From contig CANHLZ010000002.1 of the NCBI GenBank assembly GCA_947461595.1, positions 1 to 37,294 on the forward strand: a stretch of 37,294 nucleotides of DNA, written 5' to 3'. A program made the translations under genes and the position numbers. Numbering within the stretch: the first letter of the stretch is position 1; each line of letters opens with the position of its first letter. Below the pieces are notes generated by a model. The model had not been told where the DNA came from. It worked only from the letters and a program-made list of their open reading frames with translations, and ran no database searches. Below are positions 23,967 to 32,297 of this stretch, piece after piece. The stretch comes from Bacteroidota bacterium (GTDB lineage: Bacteria > Bacteroidota > Bacteroidia > Chitinophagales > Chitinophagaceae).

Positions 23967-26834
23967 ATGAAAAAATTAGTTCTACTATTTTGTGTGTTAT
24001 CTATACTAACTGAAAATGGTTTGTCTCAAAGTAGCCAGGAAAAAAAATGGATACGTAAGCAATTTGCTGCACTTTCTTTAAATGAAAAAATTGCACAGCT
24101 AATGGTACTTAGAGTACATAGTAATTGGGAGGTAAATAAATTAGATAGTTTAGGCGAAATAATAAAAAAATACAATATAGGTGGATTGTGTTTTTTTCAA
24201 GGCGGCCCAATTAGAGAAGCCCTTCAAACGAATCATTTTCAGTCTTTAGCAAAAACACCTTTGTTTATTGCCATGGATGCCGAATGGGGCGTAGGTATGC
24301 GACTAGATAGTGTTGAAATGTTTCCAAGACAACTTTCCTTAGGAGCTATTTCTTCTTCTCAATTAGTTTATCAAATGGGCGAAGCCATTGCTGAACAATG
24401 TAAAAGATTGGGTATACAAATTAATTACGCTCCAGTAATTGATATCAATAACAATCCTGCTAACCCAGTCATTAATGACCGAAGTTTTGGGCAAAATAAA
24501 AACAGAATCATTCAACATGGAATTGCCTATATGCAAGGGCTCCAAAACAATGGTGTGATGGCAACAGCAAAACATTTTCCAGGACATGGAGATGTTTCAG
24601 TGGATTCTCATGATGATATTCCCATAGTCTTAAAATCAAGAACTGAATTAGATTCCTTAGAGCTGACACCTTTTAAAGCACTCATCGATGCTGGCATTGG
24701 TTCAGTGATGGTAGCGCATTTATCTATCCCTAGTATAGACAGTACCCCAAAATTTCCAACTTCCTTATCGGCAAAAGTGGTCAATGGTTTATTAAAGAAA
24801 GAATTGGGATTTAAAGGAATCGCAATTACAGATGCCCTTGATATGAAAGCCATCAGTAATTATTTTCCAGATGGGGAAGCCAATGTGCAAGCCATTTTAG
24901 CCGGCAATGATATGCTTTGTTTGCCAGGCGACATCGAGCCATCCATTAAAAGAATCAGCACTGCCATTCGAGAAGGGCGTATAAGTAAAACCGATATCAA
25001 TAATCGAGTTAAAAAAATATTGGCCGCTAAATATAAATATGGATTAGGTCAATATACTCCAATAGATACTACGAATATCATTGCAGATTTAAATAAATCA
25101 GTGGGTAGTATAAAAAGTCAAATGGCTTTGCAGTCATTGACATTCCTCAAAGGCAATCAAGCATTGCCTTACCTTAGTCTCAATAAAAAAATTGCCTACG
25201 TCGCTTTAAATCTAAGCCAATCCAATACACTAACAAAAGGGTTGGAGGAAAAATACAAAGCAAAAATATTTTATGTCAATGCAAAAGATAGCAATGACAT
25301 GGCTAATTTAAAAACCAGTCTTACTCTTTTTGATCAAGTAATAATCGGAATACATAATTACAACAGAAAGCCTGCCAATCATTTTGAAATTCCCGCTTCT
25401 ATTATTAATCTAATGAATGATACCCAATCTAACCATTGGATTCATTTAATTTTTGGCAATCCCTATGCCGTAGCTAATTTTAAAAATATTGATAATATTT
25501 TATTCGCTTATGAAGACAATAGCTACACACAAGAAGCGGCATTAGCATGGCTGGAAGGAAAAGTACAAGCCACAGGACAATTGCCTGTAACGGTGAGTGA
25601 TAGCTTATTGTATGACTCAGGCAACAAAAACATAACAACCGGTGTTGAGGTCCTCCATCAAAATAATAATAAATTAATTTTTATTGACTCTATTGTTTTA
25701 GATGCCATAGAGAAAAAAGCCATACCGGGTTGCCAGGTTTTAGTAGCTAAAAACAATCAAATCATATTCAATAAAGCCTACGGACAGGTGGCAGGAGAAG
25801 GCTCTGCCAAAGTAGATTTGGAAACCGTATACGACTTAGCCTCGGTGACTAAAATTGCAGCTACTACTGTGTCTATTATGAAATTAGTAGAAGAAGGAAA
25901 GGTGTACTTAGATAAAACCATTGGGGATTATTTACCTTGGGTAAGAGGCAATGAAAAAGAAAAAATAACTATAAAAGATTTGCTCTTACATCAAGCAGGG
26001 CTTTACCCCTATATAAAGTTCTATGAATCTTTGTTAGAAAAGGATGGTCAATTTAAAGCTGGCTTAGTAAGCATGGCGGAAGACAATACGCATCATACAA
26101 TGATTACCCCCTCTAAATTTTTAGTGGACAGTTGGATAGATAGTCTACATAATAAAATACTAGAAAGCCCAATTACCAATCCAGGGAAATACGTTTACAG
26201 TGACAATGATTTTATTTTTTTAGGGGCTATTGTAGAACAAGTAGCTGGCATGTCCTTAAATGCGTTTGCTACTAAAAATTTATACGCACCGCTAGGAATG
26301 AAATCTACTGGATTCTTGCCTTTGCAAAAAAAAAGTATTGAAAAGATTGCAGCCAGTGAAATTGATAACTATTATCGCCATGAGTTAATTCAAGGGGCTG
26401 TGCACGACGAGGGTGCATCAGTTATGGGTGGCATTGCTGGGCATGCTGGTTTATTTAGCAACGCCAACGATTTAGCAAAAATGTACTTAATGCTGCTCAA
26501 TAAAGGGCAATGGGAAGGCAACACTTATTTCAATGCCAATACCATTGATTTATTTACCTCCTACCAAACCGAAAATAGCCGCAGAGGACTTGGATTTGAT
26601 AAGCCCGAAAAAAACAATGCCACCGAAAAAGTTCCTTACCCATGCTTAAGCGCCTCCCCTAGTACATTTGGTCATACCGGATTTACAGGGACCTGCGTTT
26701 GGGCAGATCCGGATAAAAAATTATTATTTATTTTTCTATCCAATAGAGTATACCCAACAAGAGATAGCAAAGTGTACAATGCATTAAATATCAGGTCTAA
26801 AATACAAGAAGGGCTATATACTTTATTAAATTAA
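23967..26834 (+). CDS. Two-domain envelope hydrolase: GH3 (NagZ-like) fused to serine beta-lactamase-fold domain
   Basis: 955 residues. A signal peptide at about 1-20 ends at G-L-S-Q. The GH3 domain (about 30-360) has the NagZ-type motif K202-H-F-P-G-H-G-D with D213-S-H215 (the acid-base dyad) and the nucleophile loop I-T-D289-A-L-D-M-K-A; it should cleave N-acetylglucosamine from muropeptides. A linking alpha/beta region follows (about 370-560). The C-terminal domain (about 570-955) is class C beta-lactamase/esterase-like with S626-V-T-K629, Y744-S-D746 and H903-T-G905, so it looks active as a serine hydrolase, perhaps a peptidase or esterase rather than a resistance enzyme. Such fusions are known in Bacteroidota. 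porZ follows after 4 bases. Confidence 0.9.
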   Translation: MKKLVLLFCVLSILTENGLSQSSQEKKWIRKQFAALSLNEKIAQLMVLRVHSNWEVNKLDSLGEIIKKYNIGGLCFFQGGPIREALQTNHFQSLAKTPLFIAMDAEWGVGMRLDSVEMFPRQLSLGAISSSQLVYQMGEAIAEQCKRLGIQINYAPVIDINNNPANPVINDRSFGQNKNRIIQHGIAYMQGLQNNGVMATAKHFPGHGDVSVDSHDDIPIVLKSRTELDSLELTPFKALIDAGIGSVMVAHLSIPSIDSTPKFPTSLSAKVVNGLLKKELGFKGIAITDALDMKAISNYFPDGEANVQAILAGNDMLCLPGDIEPSIKRISTAIREGRISKTDINNRVKKILAAKYKYGLGQYTPIDTTNIIADLNKSVGSIKSQMALQSLTFLKGNQALPYLSLNKKIAYVALNLSQSNTLTKGLEEKYKAKIFYVNAKDSNDMANLKTSLTLFDQVIIGIHNYNRKPANHFEIPASIINLMNDTQSNHWIHLIFGNPYAVANFKNIDNILFAYEDNSYTQEAALAWLEGKVQATGQLPVTVSDSLLYDSGNKNITTGVEVLHQNNNKLIFIDSIVLDAIEKKAIPGCQVLVAKNNQIIFNKAYGQVAGEGSAKVDLETVYDLASVTKIAATTVSIMKLVEEGKVYLDKTIGDYLPWVRGNEKEKITIKDLLLHQAGLYPYIKFYESLLEKDGQFKAGLVSMAEDNTHHTMITPSKFLVDSWIDSLHNKILESPITNPGKYVYSDNDFIFLGAIVEQVAGMSLNAFATKNLYAPLGMKSTGFLPLQKKSIEKIAASEIDNYYRHELIQGAVHDEGASVMGGIAGHAGLFSNANDLAKMYLMLLNKGQWEGNTYFNANTIDLFTSYQTENSRRGLGFDKPEKNNATEKVPYPCLSASPSTFGHTGFTGTCVWADPDKKLLFIFLSNRVYPTRDSKVYNALNIRSKIQEGLYTLLN

Positions 26835-26838
26835 TTGC

Positions 26839-29037
26839 ATGCTTAGGTTTTTAATTTTAATTAATCTTTTATTCATTCAAATTGCCAATAGTCAAGCACA
26901 AAGCACGCTAGGGGTCATTGGTCAATGGAGAGAGCAATACAATAATAAAAGTGTTCAACATATCATCAAAGGAGATAAAATTTATGGATCAACTACTAAT
27001 CAATTATTTAGCATCGATAATAAAAATAATATTGAATTGTTTGGGAAGTCAACTGGCTTGCATGAAATAGGCATAGCTGCATTGGCTTGGGATGAATTAG
27101 AACAACAATTGGTTATTGCCTACAATAACAGTAATATAGATATCATAAAAGGAGACAATATTTATAATATTAATGACATTGTATTGTCTAATTTATATGC
27201 TAATAAAAAAATTAATGATATTAAAGTTTTAAACCAATGGGCATTGATAGCAACTACTTTTGGAATTGTTGTGGTGGATTTAAAAAAACATGAAATAAAA
27301 GATACTTGGTTCCCCAATAATAATAGACAGGCTATAATCACTTATCAAACCGCAATTACAAAAGATAGTCTCTACGCCGTTACCGAGGAAGGGATATATA
27401 GCGCACCCATAAAAAATAATTGGGTAGCTATTAATAGCTGGAATGTAATAAATGCCTATCAAAATTTAGGCATTAAAAAAATAAGCAGCAACACGAATTT
27501 AGTGACTGTATACAATAACAATAGCGTGTTTCAGTTGCCTTCCACGCTCCCCATTATCAATACCACATCTAGTAACATTCAACAAGTAACTATTGCCAAA
27601 GATGGGACCATTTTATTTACCACCAACCATGATGGGCAAGGAGCCCTCAATAAGCTAAATGCTGATAAAAGTATCACTGCGCTAGTTGATTCAACGATAT
27701 TAGGAAATCCAATGGAAATATTAGTAGATGGGAATAATTTTTGGATAGCAGACAGTGCTAATGGATTATTATTCAAAAATAACAAGAGCCAATGGATCAC
27801 TTTAGCTGGGCCTAGCGAGTATATTAAAGGAAAATCATCCATCAATGACAAATTATTATTGGCGCCATTCAATGGTAATGCCAACGGGTTTAGTGTCTTT
27901 AATCAATCTGGATGGAAAAATTACACAAGCATCAATAATTACAAATTTCCAATTTGTATAGCAAGCACCATTGATCCAAAAGATCAAAGTTGGTGGTTTA
28001 CCACCTCTACTGGTATAGTGCACTACAATTCAACCACGGCAACTACAGAAAGTGGAACCCCTTCCAATTTAAATGGAACTTATAAGGACCTTCAATTTAG
28101 TGCCAATGGAAATTTATGGGTATTACAAGTCAATCAAGGCCTTTGGCAAAAAAAGGACAATGCCTGGAAATTATTTGCACCACCAAGTATTTTAATAAAG
28201 TCTGGCTTAAATAAAATGATCCTCAATAAGCAAGGGCAAGCTTGGATTATCACAGCAAAAAATACAGGATTATATATCTATCAATCTACCGAAGTCTACC
28301 CTACTGAATTATGGAAGCAATTAACCACTTCTAAATCAAGTGGGAATTTACCTAGTAACAATGTTACTTGTGTGGTAGAAGATCGCAATGGTTCCATTTG
28401 GGTGGGAACTGATAACGGTATAGGTATTTTTAATTGTGGTGATATTTCAAAAGAAATTTGTGATGCATCAATACCACTTATTAGCAATACCAATAAATTT
28501 GTCGGGCAGCTTTTTCAGAAAGAAACGGTGAATTGCATAACAGTAGATGGCGCCAACAGAAAATGGGTAGGTACCAATAATGGTGCCTGGTTATTAAGTG
28601 CAGATGGATTGGAATTGATTGAACATTTTACAAAAGACAATAGTCCATTGCCTAGTGATACTTTATTACAAATCATGATTGATCCCAATTTAGGGGAAGT
28701 GTTTTTTAATACCAACACAGAAATAGTAAGTTATAGAGGAAACGCCACAGCTGGGGTTATAGTACAAAGTGACATAGCCATTTACCCCAACCCAGTGGCA
28801 CCCGAATACAATGGCCCTATTGCTTTTAAGGGATTGGTAGAAAATGCAATTGTAAAAATAACAGAATTAAGTGGCAGACTGGTTTTTGAAACACGCGCCC
28901 TAGGTGGGCAAGCTATATGGAATGGAAAAACCTATGAAGGTAAAAAAGTGGCTTCTGGAATTTACCTAGTATTTGTTAGAGACGATCTAGGCAATGAAAA
29001 AGGTGTAGGCAAGGTTGTAATCACTAGCGGCTTGTAA
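26839..29037 (+). CDS. porZ: PorZ-like type IX secretion protein (beta-propellers plus CTD)
   Basis: 732 residues. A signal peptide (about 1-20, ending S-Q-A-Q) is followed by repeats of the two-component-regulator-propeller type (for example D-R-N-G-S-I-W-V-G-T-D-N-G-I-G near 515 and N-R-K-W-V-G-T-N-N-G-A-W near 575). A C-terminal type IX sorting domain starts near I-A-I-Y-P-N-P-V (about 648). The N-terminal part, with V-I-A-Y-N-N-S-N-I-D-I-I and A-T-T-F-G-I-V-V-V-D-L, fits PorZ, a component of the P. gingivalis attachment complex that supplies anionic LPS to cargo. It is close to the roughly 776 residues of that protein. The ATG at 26839 lies 4 bases after the upstream stop. Confidence 0.82.
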   Translation: MLRFLILINLLFIQIANSQAQSTLGVIGQWREQYNNKSVQHIIKGDKIYGSTTNQLFSIDNKNNIELFGKSTGLHEIGIAALAWDELEQQLVIAYNNSNIDIIKGDNIYNINDIVLSNLYANKKINDIKVLNQWALIATTFGIVVVDLKKHEIKDTWFPNNNRQAIITYQTAITKDSLYAVTEEGIYSAPIKNNWVAINSWNVINAYQNLGIKKISSNTNLVTVYNNNSVFQLPSTLPIINTTSSNIQQVTIAKDGTILFTTNHDGQGALNKLNADKSITALVDSTILGNPMEILVDGNNFWIADSANGLLFKNNKSQWITLAGPSEYIKGKSSINDKLLLAPFNGNANGFSVFNQSGWKNYTSINNYKFPICIASTIDPKDQSWWFTTSTGIVHYNSTTATTESGTPSNLNGTYKDLQFSANGNLWVLQVNQGLWQKKDNAWKLFAPPSILIKSGLNKMILNKQGQAWIITAKNTGLYIYQSTEVYPTELWKQLTTSKSSGNLPSNNVTCVVEDRNGSIWVGTDNGIGIFNCGDISKEICDASIPLISNTNKFVGQLFQKETVNCITVDGANRKWVGTNNGAWLLSADGLELIEHFTKDNSPLPSDTLLQIMIDPNLGEVFFNTNTEIVSYRGNATAGVIVQSDIAIYPNPVAPEYNGPIAFKGLVENAIVKITELSGRLVFETRALGGQAIWNGKTYEGKKVASGIYLVFVRDDLGNEKGVGKVVITSGL

Positions 29038-29054
29038 CTTATTAAGTGAAATAC

Positions 29055-29642
29055 TTATGGCTGAGCAGTCATATCAAAAATTTTAAACGACTTGAATTTA
29101 TAATAACCATCATCCCCTGGCACTACCCGATACATAATTTGTCTAACCTTATTGGTAGGTGTTGTAATATTGGTATCCAACTCGTAAATAGGAAATTTTC
29201 TAAAAAGAATGCCTTCTACTAATTTAAATTCATCCTTTCCTCTATAGCCCTTGCTTAATTGCATGTCATTGGTAATATCAGGAAAGAAAATCAATTCCAT
29301 GCGTTCATTATTTTTTGAAGTGAGACTAAAAACATTAATTCTATTACTGTTATCGCTAACGTAAATAACAAGATCCGGGAATCCGTCATTATTCAAATCG
29401 TCTATCTCCGAGCTTGCTACTTTTCCCTTCAATATCAAATGTATTTCCCTAGCCTCACTTTTAAAACCAATGGGTTTAATATTTAAAGAATTTTCATCTG
29501 CTGATTTATTTAAACACATGATACGAAAACCCGCTTTCCCAATTTTGAGCGTACTGTCATACTTGATTAATTTTTGCCCAAAAGCTTGCGCAGACATAAA
29601 AAGCAAGCCAAAAAATAAACATTTATTCATATTTAATTTCAT
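29055..29642 (-). CDS. Secreted PliI-like protein (putative lysozyme inhibitor)
   Basis: 195 residues from the ATG at 29642; the ATG at 29630 (M-N-K-C-L-F-F-G) gives a better signal peptide and is my preferred start, leaving a short leader behind the putative -7 box. The signal sequence ends at A-F-G-Q. The middle has I-D-D-L-N-N-D-G-F-P-D-L-V-I-Y-V, an acidic loop shared with VCBS/EF-hand-like repeats, and the segment K-G-Y-R-G-K-D-E-F-K-L-V-E-G with F-R-K-F-P-I-Y and R-Q-I-M-Y-R resembles the PliI family of i-type lysozyme inhibitors as I recall it. Inhibition of lysozyme is not shown by sequence. It converges with porZ. Confidence 0.55.
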   Translation of the reverse strand: MKLNMNKCLFFGLLFMSAQAFGQKLIKYDSTLKIGKAGFRIMCLNKSADENSLNIKPIGFKSEAREIHLILKGKVASSEIDDLNNDGFPDLVIYVSDNSNRINVFSLTSKNNERMELIFFPDITNDMQLSKGYRGKDEFKLVEGILFRKFPIYELDTNITTPTNKVRQIMYRVVPGDDGYYKFKSFKIFDMTAQP

Positions 29643-29649
29643 TACTTAC

Positions 29650-29657
29650 CAAAGTTA
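29650..29657 (-). promoter_or_regulatory. Putative -7 box (TAACTTTG) for the PliI-like gene
   Basis: Perfect TAnnTTTG on the minus strand. A TTTG (29685-29682) lies 24 bases upstream, a longer spacer than the usual 19-21. The box would start transcription almost on the ATG at 29642, which favours the internal start at 29630. Confidence 0.35.
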
Positions 29658-29696
29658 ATAGAATAGTTTTAATTTTCCATTCAAACAAGATTCAAT

Positions 29697-30638
29697 ATGG
29701 CCTTTGAAATTCAAGTTTCCCCCCTTTTTGACTTCGAAAAAGTACGACTCATAGATGCTGAAATGGGCGTAGCTATTGAAATTACGACCAAGGGCGCCTT
29801 AATGAATAGTTGGCAAGTAAAACACCAAAACAAGAGCTTGAACCTAATTGAGGGGAATGATTTCGACAATGGATGGGGGCCATTTGAGCAAAATGGTTTC
29901 AAAGGGGCAAAGCTGGCTCCATTTGCTTGCAGGCTAGAAGATGGTCAATTTGATCAAGCCGGAGAAAAATATAGCATTGATAAATTTTACTACGATAAAC
30001 ACGCCATTCATGGAATTGTGTACGATGCTTTGTATACCATACAATCTACTCAAGCAGATGAGCAAGGGGCTTATGTCATTTTAAAATATGCTTATTTAGG
30101 CACCGATAAAGGATACCCTTTTCATTTTAACTTACACATAAAATGGCATTTGCAAAAAAATAATAAAGTAAGTGTGGAAACCGTTATTACTAATTATTCA
30201 GCAGTAACGATTCCTATGATGGATGGATGGCACCCTTATTTTACTATGGGTGGCCTCATTAATGAATGTAGTTTAGTTTTTAAAAGTAAAGGGAAAGTGG
30301 TTTTTAATGATCAGCTATTGCCTACCGGGCAAATAATAGAAGACCTTACTTTTAATACCCCTACAAAAATCGGCGCAAGAACATTAGATAATTGTTTTTT
30401 GTTAGTTCCCGATAACCATGAATGTATAGTAGAAAATGAACAAATAAAATTAGTAGTTCAAGCAGGTTTAAATTATCCTTATTTGCAATTGTATACACCA
30501 CCCAATAAAAAAAGCATTGCTATAGAAAATTTGAGTGGAGCTCCTAACTGCTTTAATAATAAAATGGGGCTTCTAACCATGAAGCCCCATGAAAATTTAG
30601 TATTTAAAACAAGCTACCAAGTTTTTATAAAATTATAA
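29697..30638 (+). CDS. Aldose 1-epimerase (GalM-type mutarotase)
   Basis: 313 residues. Motifs: A-P-F-A-C-R-L-E near 78, H-A-I-H-G-I-V-Y near 102 (substrate and general-base region), D-G-W-H-P-Y-F near 178 with the catalytic histidine, and I-E-N-L-S-G-A-P-N-C-F-N-N near 281. It interconverts alpha and beta anomers of aldoses in the cytoplasm. The fold and motifs are good; the sugar cannot be told. No signal peptide is visible. Its TAA shares the TTATAA site with the stop of ridA on the other strand, an overlap of 6 bases. Confidence 0.85.
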   Translation: MAFEIQVSPLFDFEKVRLIDAEMGVAIEITTKGALMNSWQVKHQNKSLNLIEGNDFDNGWGPFEQNGFKGAKLAPFACRLEDGQFDQAGEKYSIDKFYYDKHAIHGIVYDALYTIQSTQADEQGAYVILKYAYLGTDKGYPFHFNLHIKWHLQKNNKVSVETVITNYSAVTIPMMDGWHPYFTMGGLINECSLVFKSKGKVVFNDQLLPTGQIIEDLTFNTPTKIGARTLDNCFLLVPDNHECIVENEQIKLVVQAGLNYPYLQLYTPPNKKSIAIENLSGAPNCFNNKMGLLTMKPHENLVFKTSYQVFIKL

Positions 30639-31019
30639 ATCTATAACAGCCGTAATGCTTACTTCTATATTAACATTGCGTGGCAAAGTTTTTACAGCCA
30701 CTGTTTCGCGTGCCGGAAATTGAGCAGTAAAATAACTTCCATATACATCATTCACTTGTGCAAACAATTGCATATCACTTAAGAAAATGGTTGTTTTAAC
30801 AATATGAGCAAAATTTAACTTGGCTTCATCCAAAATGGCTTTAATATTTTCCATGACTTGCCTAGTTTCAGATTGGATATCTGTTAATACCAATTCACCA
30901 TTGGCAGGGTTGAATGCAATTTGACCGCTAGCAAATAAAAAGCCATTCGCGATAACCGCCTGGCTATATGGCCCAATAGGTGCGGGCACTTTATTAGATT
31001 GAATAATTTCTTTTGACAT
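30633..31019 (-). CDS. ridA: RidA family enamine/imine deaminase
   Basis: 128 residues, the full family length. Signatures: A-P-I-G-P-Y-S-Q-A-V near residue 12, G-F-L-F-A-S-G-Q-I near 26, and A-R-E-T-V-A-V-K-T-L-P near 103 containing the catalytic arginine, followed by V-N-I-E-V-S. RidA hydrolyses reactive 2-aminoacrylate and related imines made by PLP enzymes, protecting the cell. It is a single gene convergent with the mutarotase and divergent from tsaB. Confidence 0.93.
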   Translation of the reverse strand: MSKEIIQSNKVPAPIGPYSQAVIANGFLFASGQIAFNPANGELVLTDIQSETRQVMENIKAILDEAKLNFAHIVKTTIFLSDMQLFAQVNDVYGSYFTAQFPARETVAVKTLPRNVNIEVSITAVIDL

Positions 31020-31044
31020 ATAATTAAATTAAGATTGCAATTTC

Positions 31045-31076
31045 TTGTTTTTCTATCAAATCACCACCTATTTTTG
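31045..31076 (+). promoter_or_regulatory. Putative -33/-7 promoter for tsaB
   Basis: TTG at 31045-31047, 21-base spacer, then a perfect TATTTTTG at 31069-31076. Transcription would start near 31083 and leave about 12 bases before the TTG start codon at 31095. Confidence 0.5.
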
Positions 31077-31094
31077 TAAAACATTCTTAACAAC

Positions 31095-31772
31095 TTGGCC
31101 ATTATCTTACATATTGACACTGCTGGTGAAAAAGCCATGGTTGCCTTTACTAAAAATAAGGAGGTCTTGGCTATTAAAGAAAATACTGTCCCCAATACCC
31201 ATGCCGCCTTTGTACAAGCTAGCATTCAGGAATTAGCAAGGCTAGCCAACATTGACCTACATTTAATAGATGCCATAGCTGTTACCATGGGACCTGGAAG
31301 TTATACAGGCCTTAGAGTAGGATTAGCCAGCGCAAAGGGAATTGCTTATGCGCTTCAAAAACCTCTAATTGGCTTATCCACGCTAGCGCTTTTGGCCCAT
31401 GCCGCCAAAAAAAGTCCCATATTTACTAGCCATGGTTTGCAAATTTTTGCCATGATTGATGCCAAAAGAATGGAGGTATTTGGTGCTATTTTTAATCAAG
31501 CCCAAGAAATAAGCTTAAAAGAACAAGCCATTGAATTAGATTCAGCTTATTTTGAAAATCTAGTACTAAATGGCCCCCTACTTTGCATCGGTAGCGGAGC
31601 CACTAAAGTAAAAGATTTGACTAACCATCCATCGGTATGGTATAGCGATTTAACCTATAACATTTTGGATTTCATTGCATTAGCTGAATCAAAGTTTGCT
31701 TTACAAGCATTTGAAGATCTTGCGTACTCAAGTCCTGCCTATTTAAAAGAGTTTTATATTAAATCGAAGTAA
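31095..31772 (+). CDS. tsaB: tRNA threonylcarbamoyladenosine biosynthesis protein TsaB
   Basis: 225 residues. The start reads A-I-I-L-H-I-D-T-A-G, and the signature G-P-G-S-Y-T-G-L-R-V-G-L-A-S-A-K-G-I-A lies near residues 69-87, as in TsaB, a partner of TsaD and TsaE in making t6A at position 37 of ANN-decoding tRNAs. The start codon is TTG: an in-frame TAA at 31077-31079 allows no earlier start, and the next ATG would remove the first strand of the ASKHA fold. tsaD and tsaE are not in the window. Confidence 0.93.
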   Translation: MAIILHIDTAGEKAMVAFTKNKEVLAIKENTVPNTHAAFVQASIQELARLANIDLHLIDAIAVTMGPGSYTGLRVGLASAKGIAYALQKPLIGLSTLALLAHAAKKSPIFTSHGLQIFAMIDAKRMEVFGAIFNQAQEISLKEQAIELDSAYFENLVLNGPLLCIGSGATKVKDLTNHPSVWYSDLTYNILDFIALAESKFALQAFEDLAYSSPAYLKEFYIKSK

Positions 31773-31910
31773 GGTAGGGGTGTAAATAGGATAAGCGGTT
31801 TAAACTTATAATGTAGAATCTAATCTAAGATATTGGTCAAAAACATACACAAACATCCAATTGCTAACATTTTATATATTAATAAAAAAGTAATTTTTAA
31901 TTTAAATCAT

Positions 31911-31918
31911 TAACTTTG
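31911..31918 (+). promoter_or_regulatory. Putative -7 box (TAACTTTG) for the arsR-rhodanese pair
   Basis: A perfect TAnnTTTG box in the 188-base gap between tsaB and the regulator gene; no TTTG at the normal spacing upstream. The leader would be about 36 bases. Nearby CAAATTTTG (31924-31932) is a small palindrome that could be an operator, but nothing further supports that. I see nothing else in the gap. Confidence 0.4.
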
Positions 31919-31960
31919 ACCTGCAAATTTTGATGTTAAACCCCACAACACTTTATTAAT

Positions 31961-32296
31961 ATGAATCAGTCTTTACCACAACTACAACTCGCTAATGGCA
32001 GTACTCCATTAAAAGTAGATTTATTACACAGCAAAAAAGCAGCGATGATTCTTCGTGCATTGAATCACAAATTGCGTCAACAAATTGTAAAATTAATTGA
32101 CGAACAACAAAAGGTGACGGTGACCGAAATTTATGTAAAATTAAGACTAGAACAATCTGTTGCATCACAACATTTGGCCATTTTAAGAAGAGCCAGTATC
32201 GTATCCACTATACGTGAAGGAAAATTTATTTTTTATACAGTGGATTACAATCGAATAGATCAAGTTAATAAATTCATTGAACAACTAGTTGGATAA
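31961..32296 (+). CDS. ArsR-family winged-helix transcription regulator without cysteine
   Basis: 111 residues. The winged helix-turn-helix spans about 30-100: A-L-N-H-K-L-R-Q-Q-I-V-K-L-I, then L-E-Q-S-V-A-S-Q-H-L-A-I-L-R-R-A as recognition helix, and a wing with R-E-G-K-F-I-F-Y. The protein contains no cysteine at all, so it cannot sense metals through a thiol site or sulfane sulfur as BigR/SqrR do. Its ligand is unknown; it could act without effector. The stop is 1 base before the rhodanese ATG, so the two are translationally coupled. Confidence 0.85.
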   Translation: MNQSLPQLQLANGSTPLKVDLLHSKKAAMILRALNHKLRQQIVKLIDEQQKVTVTEIYVKLRLEQSVASQHLAILRRASIVSTIREGKFIFYTVDYNRIDQVNKFIEQLVG

Positions 32297-32297
32297 A

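Noticed and set aside
31924-31932. CAAATTTTG palindrome as ArsR operator
   Set aside because: It is short and AT-rich, and no second copy or conserved spacing is seen; kept only as a remark in the promoter entry.
32289-32297. TTG start of the rhodanese gene inside arsR
   Set aside because: The ATG at 32298 directly follows the arsR stop and is the more usual coupling arrangement.
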